A stretch of DNA of 64,000 nt. Source: Pseudomonadota bacterium. GTDB taxonomy: Bacteria > Desulfobacterota > Syntrophia > Syntrophales > UBA8958. A model generated the notes under the pieces. The model had not been told where the DNA came from and made no database searches. It saw nothing but the letters and a program-made list of their open reading frames with translations. This document shows, piece by piece, positions 9,410 to 20,518 of this stretch. Location of the stretch: assembly GCA_030057915.1 (NCBI GenBank), contig JASGUC010000037.1:1-64000 (forward strand), written 5' to 3'. Within the stretch, counting starts at the first letter, position 1. The number at the start of each line of letters is the position of its first letter. The position numbers were made by a program, and so were the translations under genes.

Positions 9410-9426
9410 CGAGTCTATACACGTAA

Positions 9427-11574
<2,148 letters not shown>

Positions 11575-11589
11575 GACAGGATAAAACCG

Positions 11590-14430
11590 ATGCCCAACAA
11601 GCTTTCCCTCTCCGAACACACCCTCGACATCAACATGCGCAAGTGCGACGTGACGCGCTTCGATTTCTCGGAGGTCGAGGAGTACGTGCGGGCGCTCACC
11701 GGCGACAGGGAATACCAGTATGACGCTATAAAGCGTATACTCATCTACCTCTGGGGCGGAACGTACAAAAGCATTACCGACCTGGCACGCGAAAACTACC
11801 GGAAAAAATCCGCCATTCAGCAGCGTTTCCACAGCGAAGAGCATTTCCTGCGCCTGCTGCCGCTGCCCGACCGCCTCTCCGGCGTCTGCCACCTGGCCAC
11901 GGGAACGGGCAAATCCTACGTGATGTTTGCTGTTGCCTATCTTTCGATCCTTCTCGGCAAGGTTCGCCGGGTCATGGTTGTCGGTCCCTCATCGACGGTG
12001 ATCGAATCGGGTCTCCGGGAAAAATTCAACGAATATCTCTATGGAGAGAAAAGCGCCGAACTAAAGCCGTACCTACCTGAACAGTACCGCCACAAGGTGA
12101 TCAAGTTGCTGAAATGCAATGACGTCATCGAGGATGATTCCATCGTCATCGAGAACATCAACGCCATTTATACGAAGGATCGCAATTCCATCGGCGATAC
12201 GCTTTTCAGTCACAGCGGCGAGGTACTGGTGCTGAGCGACGAGGTCCATCACGCTTATTCCCATCTGACCTTCTCCGGAGAGGCTGTGGGGTATGACTTC
12301 ACGGCCGGGCGCGAAGGCCGGGGCGATGTGCTGGAGGAGCGCCTGTGGATGAAATACATACGGGAAGAGCCGCTGATCAAACGCCACATTGGATTTACCG
12401 GCACGCCATACAACGCCAACGAGTATTTCCCCGATGTGATCTGCAACTACTCGATCAAGGATGCCATCGACGAAAAGATCATCAAGCGGATCAACCCCAT
12501 CATCAAGACGGAAACGGATGAGGGCGACAGCGAACTGACCCGGACGCAGCGGTTCGAACAGATCATCGACACCCACGCCGACAACAAGAAGAAGTACAGT
12601 TATCCAGGCAAGGACGGCAAACCCAAGGTGAAGCCGATCACTATCTTCATCAATCCCACCCAGGCCGCCGCACAACGCAATACTGATGAATTTGTCAAAG
12701 TCCTGGCCGGTGTCCTGAAAAAGAAAGACCCGGCCTGCGGCGATCTGCCCCGATCCGCGCTGGAGCAGGTAGCGCGGGAAAAGGTGATTTGCGTGATCAG
12801 CAAGCTGGGGGAGGCGGAGTACAAGCAAAAGCTGGAGCAGGTGGAACAGGTCGATCCGGAAAAAGTGGGTGGCAAGGTGGAGTTCATCTTTGCCGTGAAC
12901 AAGCTGTCCGAAGGCTGGGATGTGGATAATGTCTTTCAAATCGTCCCGGCCGAGGAACGAGTCTTCAATTCAAAACTCCTGATCTCCCAGGTGCTCGGAC
13001 GCGGCTTGCGACTGCCCCGCAAGGTGAACCTTGGCGAGCTGCAACAGAACTACCCTGTCGTAACCGTCACCAACCATGACCGGTTTGCCAAGCACATCAC
13101 GGAACTTCTCGATGAGGTGACGGAGTGCGAGATGCGCCTCTCTTCTCATGTGCTGACCGATCCAAACCAAAAGCGCTGTGGCCATCATTTTTCCCTCTTC
13201 AACCTGAAGTATCTCCCGGCCATGCGGGTAGTAGAAAGGAGTCCCGAAGAAACGCAGAGGAATGGGATTCGCCGGGAGTTGATTCTCACGCCATCCGGCG
13301 AGCGGCTGAACGTGCGGGTGACCTACCTGAAGGGGACAAAGCGTTTCAAGCTGTCCAAGGATTTCTTCACGGTGGACCAGATCGTGCTCGATGTGGAGCG
13401 CCGCTTCAAGAATACCGTCTTCGAGAGCAGCCGCTTCGACTTCGGCGACGGCATTGTGTTGGACCAGGTTCCGGGTCGTGCTGAGATTGAAAGCATCATA
13501 ACCTCGGCCATGGCTAGGGCGGGGATAAAAGGGGATCGTCTATCCCTTGAGAACCGTCAACAGATCGACCTTTATTTCAATCAATTCCTGCCCAAGGGGA
13601 AGAAAAAGGTCATCCGGGAACGCATCGAAGGCGAAATCGAAGGCATCAACACGACGGATATGCAGCAATCCAGCGTGCGTGCGGGCAGCCTCGATCACGA
13701 CACATCCGTCTTTCTGTCCGAGGATTATGAAAATGAGCTGAATGAACAGAATCTGTTTATCCTCAAGGAGCTGACAGGGAGCAAAAAGCAACTGCCGCTG
13801 GAGGAAGCCTGGCTCACTGCTGGTGGCTTCAACGCGGAATATATTCGGCAAGTAGTGGCCTTCAAGCATCTTTACGCGGCCAATCCCTCTCTTTTTCGCA
13901 CGCCCCAGGACCTGGTCATCCTCAACCACCAGCCTGAGCGGCAATTCGTCTTCCGGCTGATCGAGGACGCGAAGTATGTCAACGCGTGGATCAAATCGCC
14001 GGACCGGGATTTCTACAGCATTGATTACGAATACTGGAAGGGCGGCAGGGACCGCGTCCGGAGGTCTTTCAATCCGGATTTCTTTATTCGGATAAAAATC
14101 CGTGACTGCCTGCTGCGGATTCCCAACGACGCGCCGGCGGTGAAACGGCTGAGGCATCTGGAAGAACAGGGGTTTGAGGAACTGATTCTGGTGGTTGAAA
14201 TCAAGAGCGATGATGACCAGAGCGATGAAATCCGGGCCAAGGAACAGTATGCCCGGGATCATTTCACGGCCCTGAACCAGCGCCTCCGGGTGGCGAACCC
14301 GGCGGATTTCCCCGAGCTGTTCCGGGCTGCCATTCAACAACAGTACATCTTCTACCTTTTACGCCCCGCCGATTACCCGCAATGGTTCGGGCACTTGAGA
14401 AGTGGGGCGTTTGTGTTTGATCTGCCTTGA
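11590..14430 (+). CDS. Type III-like restriction subunit (Res), DEAD/DEAH helicase-nuclease
   Basis: SF2 translocase: Walker A ATGTGKS at 103-109, DEVHH at 217-221, motif III FTGTPYN, and a helicase C-terminal half with KLSEGWDVDNV and QVLGRGLR (motifs V and VI). Near the C-terminus LVVEIKS (Glu870, Lys872) with an upstream NPDFFI gives a PD-(D/E)XK nuclease pattern. At 946 residues it has the size of type III Res subunits. Res normally needs Mod for site recognition, and mod lies immediately upstream. The gene is intact with no frameshift. The additional SF1 helicase-nuclease in the same operon is not part of classical type III systems. Confidence 0.9.
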   Translation: MPNKLSLSEHTLDINMRKCDVTRFDFSEVEEYVRALTGDREYQYDAIKRILIYLWGGTYKSITDLARENYRKKSAIQQRFHSEEHFLRLLPLPDRLSGVCHLATGTGKSYVMFAVAYLSILLGKVRRVMVVGPSSTVIESGLREKFNEYLYGEKSAELKPYLPEQYRHKVIKLLKCNDVIEDDSIVIENINAIYTKDRNSIGDTLFSHSGEVLVLSDEVHHAYSHLTFSGEAVGYDFTAGREGRGDVLEERLWMKYIREEPLIKRHIGFTGTPYNANEYFPDVICNYSIKDAIDEKIIKRINPIIKTETDEGDSELTRTQRFEQIIDTHADNKKKYSYPGKDGKPKVKPITIFINPTQAAAQRNTDEFVKVLAGVLKKKDPACGDLPRSALEQVAREKVICVISKLGEAEYKQKLEQVEQVDPEKVGGKVEFIFAVNKLSEGWDVDNVFQIVPAEERVFNSKLLISQVLGRGLRLPRKVNLGELQQNYPVVTVTNHDRFAKHITELLDEVTECEMRLSSHVLTDPNQKRCGHHFSLFNLKYLPAMRVVERSPEETQRNGIRRELILTPSGERLNVRVTYLKGTKRFKLSKDFFTVDQIVLDVERRFKNTVFESSRFDFGDGIVLDQVPGRAEIESIITSAMARAGIKGDRLSLENRQQIDLYFNQFLPKGKKKVIRERIEGEIEGINTTDMQQSSVRAGSLDHDTSVFLSEDYENELNEQNLFILKELTGSKKQLPLEEAWLTAGGFNAEYIRQVVAFKHLYAANPSLFRTPQDLVILNHQPERQFVFRLIEDAKYVNAWIKSPDRDFYSIDYEYWKGGRDRVRRSFNPDFFIRIKIRDCLLRIPNDAPAVKRLRHLEEQGFEELILVVEIKSDDDQSDEIRAKEQYARDHFTALNQRLRVANPADFPELFRAAIQQQYIFYLLRPADYPQWFGHLRSGAFVFDLP

Positions 14431-14817
14431 AGCAGGCGCCATGTCGCGGGGGAGACATCCGTTCCCCCAAACCGATAGGGTTAATATCGGTGAGATGGCC
14501 CCCCCTTCGTCGGCTGTAGATGCCCCCTTTGGATGTGGGAGGTTGTCGATGAGGCGCACTTATCCACTGATGGGTTATGGGATTCAGCCTGCTAATCGCT
14601 GAACTTGCTGACCTTGCCAGATGGATAAACTGATGTATAACCCCCACGGGCCATCGGTCGCTGCGCGATAAAACCGCGTCGCGCCTTATGCCGAGCGTTG
14701 GCGGTAAACTGAGGTTCATCTGAAATTTAGAACTTACAATGCCTATAAAGAATGGAGAATTAACGTGAGAGGCAAAAAGATTGTATATTCGTTAGGCGGA
14801 AGAGGAAAGAATAAGTA
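14431..14817. other. Intergenic, no gene recognised
   Basis: 387 bases with stops in all frames and no convincing homology. A short inverted repeat (GGGGGA / TCCCCC near 14450-14470) lies just after the Res stop but lacks a T-run, so I do not call it a terminator. The last 60 bases are A-rich and end with GAGGAAAGAATAAGTA before the Fic start, a good ribosome-binding region. Confidence 0.5.
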
Positions 14818-15855
14818 ATGATCGCTGACCGTTATCGGCCCCCTTATGAATTGACTCCCTCGATTCTTAGACTTGTGGGCGAGATCGGCGAATGGATCGG
14901 CCGCTATTCCGTGGCAGCCGATACGTCGCTTTCGCCGCGGCTGCGGCGAGGGAATCGCATCCGTACGATCCACGCTTCACTGGCCATCGAGAACAACACG
15001 TTGACCCTGGAACAGGTGACAGCGGTTATCGATGGGAAACGTGTCCTGGGTCTGCCTCGTGAAATTCAGGAGGTCCGAAACGCCTTTGCCGCCTACGAGA
15101 ATATCGACCGCTGGATGCCGACCTCCAGAACCGACTTGCTGGAGGCTCACGGGGTACTGATGGCCGGATTGGTGGATCGACCGGGGGAGTTTCGGAGCGG
15201 GGGAGTGGGCGTTTTCCACGGAGATCGTGTTGTGCACATGGCCCCTCCGGCCGAGCGGGTACCGATTCTGATGGCGGATTTGCTGACCTGGCTGGAGCGC
15301 ACGGACGAACACCCACTCGTTTCGAGTTGCGTTTTTCACTACGAGTTCGAGTTCATCCATCCCTTCTCCGATGGCAACGGCCGCCTGGGGCGCTTGTGGC
15401 AAACCCTGATCCTGAGTCGATGGAAACCGTTGTTGGCCTATTTGCCAGTGGAGACGGTCGTCCGGGATCGCCAAGAGGACTATTATCGCGTTCTCGCACA
15501 GGCCGACGAACGGGGTGACGCCACTCCCTTCGTGGAATTCATGCTCGAGGCGCTACGGTCGGCCATTGAAGAGGCGTTAACGAGCGACCATGTAAGCGAC
15601 CATGTAAGCGATCAAGTGGGCCGCCTGCTCGATGCGCTTCGTAACAAGGAACTGGGGACAGCCGGACTCATGGCTGGCCTGAATCTCGCCCATCGACCCA
15701 CGTTCCGCAAGAACTACCTGGAGCCGGCCCTCGCTGCCGGATTGATCGAGCGGACGCAACCGGAATCTCCCCGCAGTCCGACCCAGCGCTATCGTCTAAC
15801 TGAAAAGGGGCGAGCCGCCGTGGCCAGGAGAGATTCGGAGAGACAAAATGTCTGA
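14818..15855 (+). CDS. Fic family protein (AMPylase-type) with winged-helix C-terminus
   Basis: Fic enzymes transfer AMP or related groups to target proteins. The active-site motif HPFSDGNGR is at 181-189 with the catalytic His181. An N-terminal inhibitory helix motif SLAIENN is at 54-60, as in class II (self-inhibited) Fic proteins. The C-terminal ~90 residues look like a winged helix (TAGLMAGLNLAHRPTFRKNYL) preceded by a short tandem repeat SDHVSDHVSDQV, common in this subfamily. ATG 14818 follows a strong Shine-Dalgarno. It stands alone between the restriction operon and a trpA fragment. All key residues are present, so it should be active; the target is unknown. Confidence 0.92.
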   Translation: MIADRYRPPYELTPSILRLVGEIGEWIGRYSVAADTSLSPRLRRGNRIRTIHASLAIENNTLTLEQVTAVIDGKRVLGLPREIQEVRNAFAAYENIDRWMPTSRTDLLEAHGVLMAGLVDRPGEFRSGGVGVFHGDRVVHMAPPAERVPILMADLLTWLERTDEHPLVSSCVFHYEFEFIHPFSDGNGRLGRLWQTLILSRWKPLLAYLPVETVVRDRQEDYYRVLAQADERGDATPFVEFMLEALRSAIEEALTSDHVSDHVSDQVGRLLDALRNKELGTAGLMAGLNLAHRPTFRKNYLEPALAAGLIERTQPESPRSPTQRYRLTEKGRAAVARRDSERQNV

Positions 15856-15908
15856 AACGCCCGCCGCCTGGTCGATTCGGCTCGTGGAAATGATAACCGA
15901 AAATTGAC

Positions 15909-16061
15909 ACTAAACCTGAACAGGCGCATGAAATCGGTCGGTTTGCCGACGACATCCTCATCGGCAACGCCGTTGTCAAACTGATTGATGAAAATAAAAA
16001 CAATCCGGAGCTGCCGAAAGTTGTTTCCGGTTATGTCCGGGAAATAAAGCAGGCGTTGTAG
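15909..16061 (+). pseudogene. trpA: 3' fragment of tryptophan synthase alpha gene
   Basis: Fifty codons reading TKPEQAHEIGRFADD... NAVVKLIDENKNN... VREIKQAL then TAG match the conserved C-terminal helix region of TrpA (pattern PEQA..IGRFADGVVVGSAIV.LI). The frame is closed by TAA at 15894, and the catalytic and barrel parts are absent. It is preceded by ATAACCGAAAATTGACAC, a sequence also found upstream of the two caspase genes and resembling an IS21-type end, so insertion-sequence activity probably cut the gene. Confidence 0.8.
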
Positions 16062-16120
16062 AAAGGGAGAACCCTGGTCATCTTGACGGCACGCTTTTGA
16101 AGTGAAGGCGCCTCGCTATA

Positions 16121-17890
16121 CTACTTTTCGGTTAGCTGTTTGTTTGAAAAACAGCAAAAATTATTCTTTCCGGAATTTTTGACGCTGTACATTGCTTCGT
16201 CGGCAAATGCCCGAAGCTGTTTCGCGTCAGAGGCGTGATCCGGGAAAATGCTGATTCCGATGCTGACCCCCACCGACAGTTGATTTTCCCCAAAGGGAAT
16301 TGTTGCCGAGATCGCGGCGATTAATCTCCTGGCTGTCTCCAACGCTATGGATACTTCCGGCAGTTCCGGAAGAATAACAAGAAATTCATCGCCTCCGATT
16401 CTGGAGGCCGTATCCGTTTTACGAATTGTTTTTACTATACGTTCGGAAATTTCCCGCAGAACGTGATCGCCGGCTTCATGGCCATAAACGTCATTAACGG
16501 GTTTGAAGCCATCCAAATCGAGAAACAGCACAGCCACTTTTTTCCCGCTCCGTTTGGCGGCCTCGATGGCCATGTCCAAACGGTCGCTCGCCAGACGATA
16601 CGTGGGAAGTCCGGTCAATTGATCGTGCAGAGCCCGATGTTCGGCTTCGCATTTGGCATCTTGCAATTCCTGAAGAGTGTGCTCGAGCAAATCGAGAGCC
16701 TGATTGACGTTAGCCAAATCGCTTTTCCCGGGCGGCAGCTCCTTGGGATGTTCTCCGCGCAGTTTACGTATCCGAATGATGATATTGCGAAGCGGAACAG
16801 CAAAACGCCTGATAAGAGTCCGGCGGATCAGAAAAAATATTACTATCACGGCAGCGAGACCGGCCAGGTTGGCCATCATTAGCAACAAAGCGCTGCGGAG
16901 TTGTCGTCTGGCGTAATTATTCGCATCACGATCAACCGCATCAGTCATTTCGACAATAGAATCAAGCGCTTTTACGGAAGAGGACAGATATGTATCGAGA
17001 GGCAGAGAAGGCTTTTGCCCCGTTCTGAGAGCCTCCCGATACTGATCTTCAAGGGGGCGCAGCCCTTTAAAGAATGATTCCTGGACAGCATTGAAGGAAA
17101 TATCAATTTCCTTATTGTTGAGAAGTCGGCCAGTGATTTCAATGTGACTCCATAATTGCTGCGACTGTCCAAGCAACAATTCTGATTCGTGCAGCGCCGC
17201 CTGATCCGGGATTTTCCCCGCGGATATTGTTGAAGATAACAGGCTTGATTCCGCTCCGACAACGTTGCGAAATTCCAGTGAGTGGATGCGCATGTTTGCG
17301 TAATGGCTGAATTTAGAATTGGCATCTTCTATTTGGGCAGAGGTGAACAGCATTAATTCGATGGCCTCTATCAGTCCATTGGCCGCCGCCAGCCAGGTTT
17401 GGGGTGAAACGGTTTTTCGCTCCGCCAGAGGCCGCTTCAGCTCCTCATCAATCTGGCGTCGCAAGTCCTGCACTTTAACCCAGGCGGCGTCTATCTTCGC
17501 TGTTTCTTCAGGAAATTCTTTTTGGGAAATTTGTATGACCTTGGTTAGCGCAAGATCGGCAAGCTTTCTTCTTCCGTCGATGAATTCCCTGTTTTTGGCG
17601 GACACGGGATCAGGATTACGCAAAACAACATTGGTTCTCCCGCGTTCGAAAGCAAAATTTTTAACAGTCGTTAAACTATATGTGGCAATTTCATTAATGG
17701 CAAAAATGTGCGATGCCTTTCGATAAGCATTAAAGCTGTAATATAAGCCGGGGATAGCCAGCGCCAATGTCACCAGCGTCATGAGGCTGAAAAGGACTAA
17801 AATCAGCCGACGTTCATTGAGTTTGGAGGCAATTGCATATTGAGAAAAAAATCTCCGCAGAATATTTCTGTTTTCTTTAGCGCTTTTCAT
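16121..17890 (-). CDS. Membrane-bound diguanylate cyclase (GGDEF)
   Basis: Makes cyclic di-GMP from two GTP. The GGDEF active-site motif is at about 499-503, preceded by an RKTD inhibitory I-site five residues before it, so product inhibition is expected; KxGKN follows near the C-terminus. Two transmembrane segments (about residues 26-50 and 330-355) flank a ~280-residue periplasmic, mostly helical sensor region rich in Gln and Glu, similar in character to four-helix chemoreceptor sensors. A short linker then leads to the cyclase. The start is taken at 17890 (MKSAKEN) rather than 17947, because the extra residues upstream are not membrane-protein-like. Base composition is more AT-rich than its neighbours. 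The sensed signal is unknown. Confidence 0.9.
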   Translation of the reverse strand: MKSAKENRNILRRFFSQYAIASKLNERRLILVLFSLMTLVTLALAIPGLYYSFNAYRKASHIFAINEIATYSLTTVKNFAFERGRTNVVLRNPDPVSAKNREFIDGRRKLADLALTKVIQISQKEFPEETAKIDAAWVKVQDLRRQIDEELKRPLAERKTVSPQTWLAAANGLIEAIELMLFTSAQIEDANSKFSHYANMRIHSLEFRNVVGAESSLLSSTISAGKIPDQAALHESELLLGQSQQLWSHIEITGRLLNNKEIDISFNAVQESFFKGLRPLEDQYREALRTGQKPSLPLDTYLSSSVKALDSIVEMTDAVDRDANNYARRQLRSALLLMMANLAGLAAVIVIFFLIRRTLIRRFAVPLRNIIIRIRKLRGEHPKELPPGKSDLANVNQALDLLEHTLQELQDAKCEAEHRALHDQLTGLPTYRLASDRLDMAIEAAKRSGKKVAVLFLDLDGFKPVNDVYGHEAGDHVLREISERIVKTIRKTDTASRIGGDEFLVILPELPEVSIALETARRLIAAISATIPFGENQLSVGVSIGISIFPDHASDAKQLRAFADEAMYSVKNSGKNNFCCFSNKQLTEK

Positions 17891-17933
17891 GTTTAAAAAT
17901 TTCTCGGATGGCCACTTGAAAATCCCCCTCCCT

Positions 17934-18430
17934 GAGCATGGCCACAAAAAGTGATGGAAAAAAGTTTAAAATGGACAAGGAAAGCGAGGGAAGAAGCAAG
18001 GAGTCCCTCGCGTTTCTTGTCCGATTCGTTGAAGGGACTCCTGCTTCCTCAGAAAGCACGTGTTAAGCTATCACAAGCGATCCTCAGAGGCAAATCTATT
18101 TTTATCTTTTTACACAGAATCGACGTCGATCTTGCCGAGAATACTCGTTTAAAGCGGTACCCTACTGTGGGGGGCTTCTGCATTACGCCACTGGACAGCG
18201 TCTCTTTCAGCAAAAGTGAAGTCGAGGAAATCGTCGTACAGGTGAGATTGTACCTATACAACCGGGGAAGTAATCATGGGGCTATGCGATGCACCATAAA
18301 CTGAAATCTCTGGGGATCTCACCACTGCCGTCCTTGTCTTCTATCGCTCGAATCCTGAGTCGCCGGAGTTTGACGAACACACGTACAGGTCATTACCCTT
18401 AATCTTCATCACTTTTTGTGGCCATGCTCA
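17934..18430. repeat. Perfect 23-bp inverted repeat flanking decayed DNA
   Basis: GAGCATGGCCACAAAAAGTGATG at 17934-17956 reappears as its exact reverse complement at 18408-18430. The ~450 bp inside include a decayed transposase piece. Such a long perfect inverted repeat could be the ends of a small non-autonomous element or the trace of an inversion or duplication event. No target-site duplication was obvious. (Arms given as positions; each arm is 23 bases.). Confidence 0.8.
18220..18390 (+). pseudogene. Fragment of IS481/IS3-like transposase N-terminus
   Basis: In one frame EEIVVQVRLYLYNRG.NHGA, then after a frameshift near 18290 HHKLKSLGISPLPSLSSIARILSRRSL. This is the DNA-binding helix-turn-helix region of IS481/integrase-type transposases (pattern LRREGI.PLPS.STI.RILRR). 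The catalytic DDE region is missing. The match is to a family pattern only, and the fragment is clearly dead. Confidence 0.55.
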
Positions 18431-18620
18431 CCAGGAAGTTTTCGATGATCTGTGAGGGGGAAAACTTAATATATAGCATCCTGCTGAAGGACAGAACCAT
18501 AAGGAAGCAGTATAGTGGTCTATCGCCGATTCTGCCGGCGTATGCCCAGTCCACCTGGGCTTCTTCCCCTGGGAGGGTTTGGATATGGAGAAAGGCCCTC
18601 CTTTGCGGTCTGATGTTTTT
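18399..18620 (-). pseudogene. istA: IS21-family istA transposase fragment
   Basis: Reads KNIRPQRRAFLHIQTLPGEEAQVDW and then YAGRIGDRPLYCFLMVLSFSR, the hallmark of the IstA catalytic domain start (PGEEAQVDW contains the first Asp of the DDE triad). Only about 70 residues remain. The 5' side is joined to an ATPase fragment at about 18620-18625 and the 3' side runs into the inverted-repeat arm at 18430, so both ends are truncated. Confidence 0.85.
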
Positions 18621-18624
18621 CAGA

Positions 18625-18774
18625 ATCCACAACTGCGACGCTATCAAAGTGTTTGCCCCCGAACTCTTTCAGCGAGTAGGTCTTCCCCACCTGACGAGCC
18701 CCGTGCAGGATCAGCGGTTTTCGCCGCCCGCTATCTTTCCACTGCTTGAGGTCTTCCTCGATGAATCGCCTCAT
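18625..18774 (-). pseudogene. N-terminal fragment of an AAA-type ATPase (DUF4143-like)
   Basis: Starts MRRFIEEDLKQWKDSG and includes the P-loop LHGARQVGKTY, then EFGGKHFDSVAVVD, after which homology stops and IS21 sequence begins. This is the usual N-terminus of the widespread ATP-binding protein family with a C-terminal DUF4143 domain (normally ~400 residues). About 50 residues survive. The chimera is a direct record of an IS21 insertion followed by deletion. Confidence 0.8.
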
Positions 18775-18884
18775 TTACTTCCCCAATCCCTTCCCTGATT
18801 TGTCTTTACACGGATGTTTTATCGGTTTCTTTTGCAAAGGAAAGGATATTGTTATGCACAGCCTGTTGTAACCGCACGTTCCGC

Positions 18885-18945
18885 TTACGGTTCTCCGAGG
18901 AAGACGAAGGCGGCCCAGTAGAAGGGGTTCGCCCAGCCGTAGCGC
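18885..18945 (-). pseudogene. Orphan C-terminal tail of a CHAT-domain protein
   Basis: On the minus strand the last codons read YGWANPFYWAAFVFLGEP then TAA. A closing 'HP(F/Y)YWA.F...G' is the diagnostic end of CHAT protease domains (compare HPYFWASFQLTGSAK in the intact CHAT protein at 34422-36704). Everything upstream of the tail is gone. The rest of 18775-19223 shows no gene, only AT-rich sequence before the next start. Confidence 0.65.
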
Positions 18946-19223
18946 CCCTAAAATGGCTCCATCATATTTGCCGGCTCGGTACTTTACAAATTTGGAAACC
19001 TATTTTACACGATAAATTTGTTCTTTGCGCGGCAATCTGATATTATATAAACGAAGAACTCAACGAACCCGCCGTTTTCGGCCTGTTTCGGATGGAACGA
19101 ATTTACCGTGCATGTTTTGCCTCGACTTGCAGGCATTTTCGTTTTCTGATAATGTGAAAGAACTCATAACGTAAAAGAAAACGACAAATAATAACCTGTT
19201 GGATAACAAGGAGGCAGGGCGGT

Positions 19224-19907
19224 ATGAATACACAGTTGACCAAAGAAGAAATCAGAGACATCGTCGTTTCCTCTCTTCCTGAATTGATGGAAAGCGATCT
19301 TACGATCCGCCACTTGATCCTGAAGATAACCAAGGATAAATATGCGGAACGTGAACAGACCGAAGATAGAATTGAGCGACTTCTGGCAGAGTTAAAAAAG
19401 GACAGGGAAGAACAGTCTAAAAAGTGGGATGAACAGGACAAAAAGTGGCATGAAAATCATCAGTTGCTTCTTGACCAGATGGCCGAGATTAAGTCCATGA
19501 AGAGCAGGCACGAATCCAGTATCGGCGCTTTGGGCGCCCGGTGGGGGCTTTATACGGAAGAATCGTTTCGTAGCGGCCTTGCAACCATTCTTCAGGATTC
19601 CTTCCAGGTAAAAGTTGAACGCTACCTTGATTACGACTATGACGGCAAGGTCTTCGGAAGACCGGAACAGATCGAGATGGACGTGATCATATCCAACGGC
19701 CGGCTCATTCTCGTGGAAATCAAATCATCCATGGACAAGGCACAGCTATACAGCTTTTGGCGAAAGGCTCAGTTTTACCAGGAAAAACACGAGCGTAAAG
19801 CGCACCGCCTGATTGTTATCGCACCGTGGGTGGATGAAAAGGCCCGCGCCGCCGCGGAAGAAATCGGCATCGAGATTTTTAGCCACGCCGATGAGGTGCA
19901 TGGGTAA
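19224..19907 (+). CDS. Coiled-coil PD-(D/E)XK nuclease-like protein (DUF3782 type)
   Basis: 227 residues. An N-terminal helical part is followed by a strongly charged coiled coil (about 40-98, many Lys/Glu/Gln) and a C-terminal nuclease-fold domain with EMD (151-153) and LVEIKS (Glu165, Lys167), the PD-(D/E)XK core. Such proteins are abundant in cyanobacteria and deltaproteobacteria, often in many copies; their function is not established. Start ATG 19224 is preceded by AAGGAGG at good spacing. It is intact, free-standing and surrounded by fragments of other genes. Confidence 0.8.
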   Translation: MNTQLTKEEIRDIVVSSLPELMESDLTIRHLILKITKDKYAEREQTEDRIERLLAELKKDREEQSKKWDEQDKKWHENHQLLLDQMAEIKSMKSRHESSIGALGARWGLYTEESFRSGLATILQDSFQVKVERYLDYDYDGKVFGRPEQIEMDVIISNGRLILVEIKSSMDKAQLYSFWRKAQFYQEKHERKAHRLIVIAPWVDEKARAAAEEIGIEIFSHADEVHG

Positions 19908-20129
19908 ATAAAACATATCCGGCCAGATCAATTATCAACCCGCTGCTTCCACAATTTGCACTTTGCCGCGTCGCTTTGACCCGTCAAACCGCCATGCCCA
20001 GCCACCTCTCTGCTCCGCTGCTTGGCCGTTACGCAATTCCGAAGCAAGCCTTTCCGCCGTCCCCGCGCAAGTCGATCTCCGGAACAGATTGATTTTACTA
20101 CCTTTCCTCAACCTGTGTTTCACGTCAAT

Positions 20130-20495
20130 CTATTTCCAGTTCCCCACAATGATGAAGGGGGCCCAGAAGTAGGGATGGGCAAAGGGGGCTTTGGGGCAGT
20201 TGCGAAGGTGGGGAGTGCAACCACCCTTTGTCTCCGGCTTTTCTGGCCGCGGCGACGGCGGCGCCTTTGCCGTTCTGATATCTATACCCAAATCACCCTT
20301 TGCCGCCCGCAATAGTCCCGCCTGAGCTTCCGTATAACGCCGATAACTCTCCTCATCCCATACACCTTCATGGCAGTTGACGCAGAATTCGCCTTTCATT
20401 TTATGGAGAGTCAACGAATGACCTCCAAACGAAAGTTTTTCGTCCCGCGTTCTTGCCTCCATCTCATCGTGGCCGCAATTCGGACATTTCACCAT
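20130..20495 (-). pseudogene. Chimera: MqsA/YgiT-type zinc-finger antitoxin N-terminus joined to a CHAT tail
   Basis: The first ~72 residues carry CPNCGHDEM and FCVNCHEGVWDEE, two CxxC knuckles of MqsA/YgiT-type antitoxins, then YRRYTEAQAGLLRAAKG, where the family normally leads into a helix-turn-helix. That HTH is missing. After a Pro/Lys-rich junction near 20280 the last ~20 residues are AHPYFWAPFIIVGNWK, the terminal signature of a CHAT protease domain. The open frame is therefore a fusion of two unrelated broken genes. No mqsR-like toxin is seen nearby. The region 19908-20129 holds nothing I recognise. Confidence 0.75.
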
Positions 20496-20518
20496 CTTGC
20501 CTCATTTTCCGTAACCGA

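Noticed and set aside
14440-14475. Terminator after Res gene
   Set aside because: Stem is only six pairs and no T-run follows.
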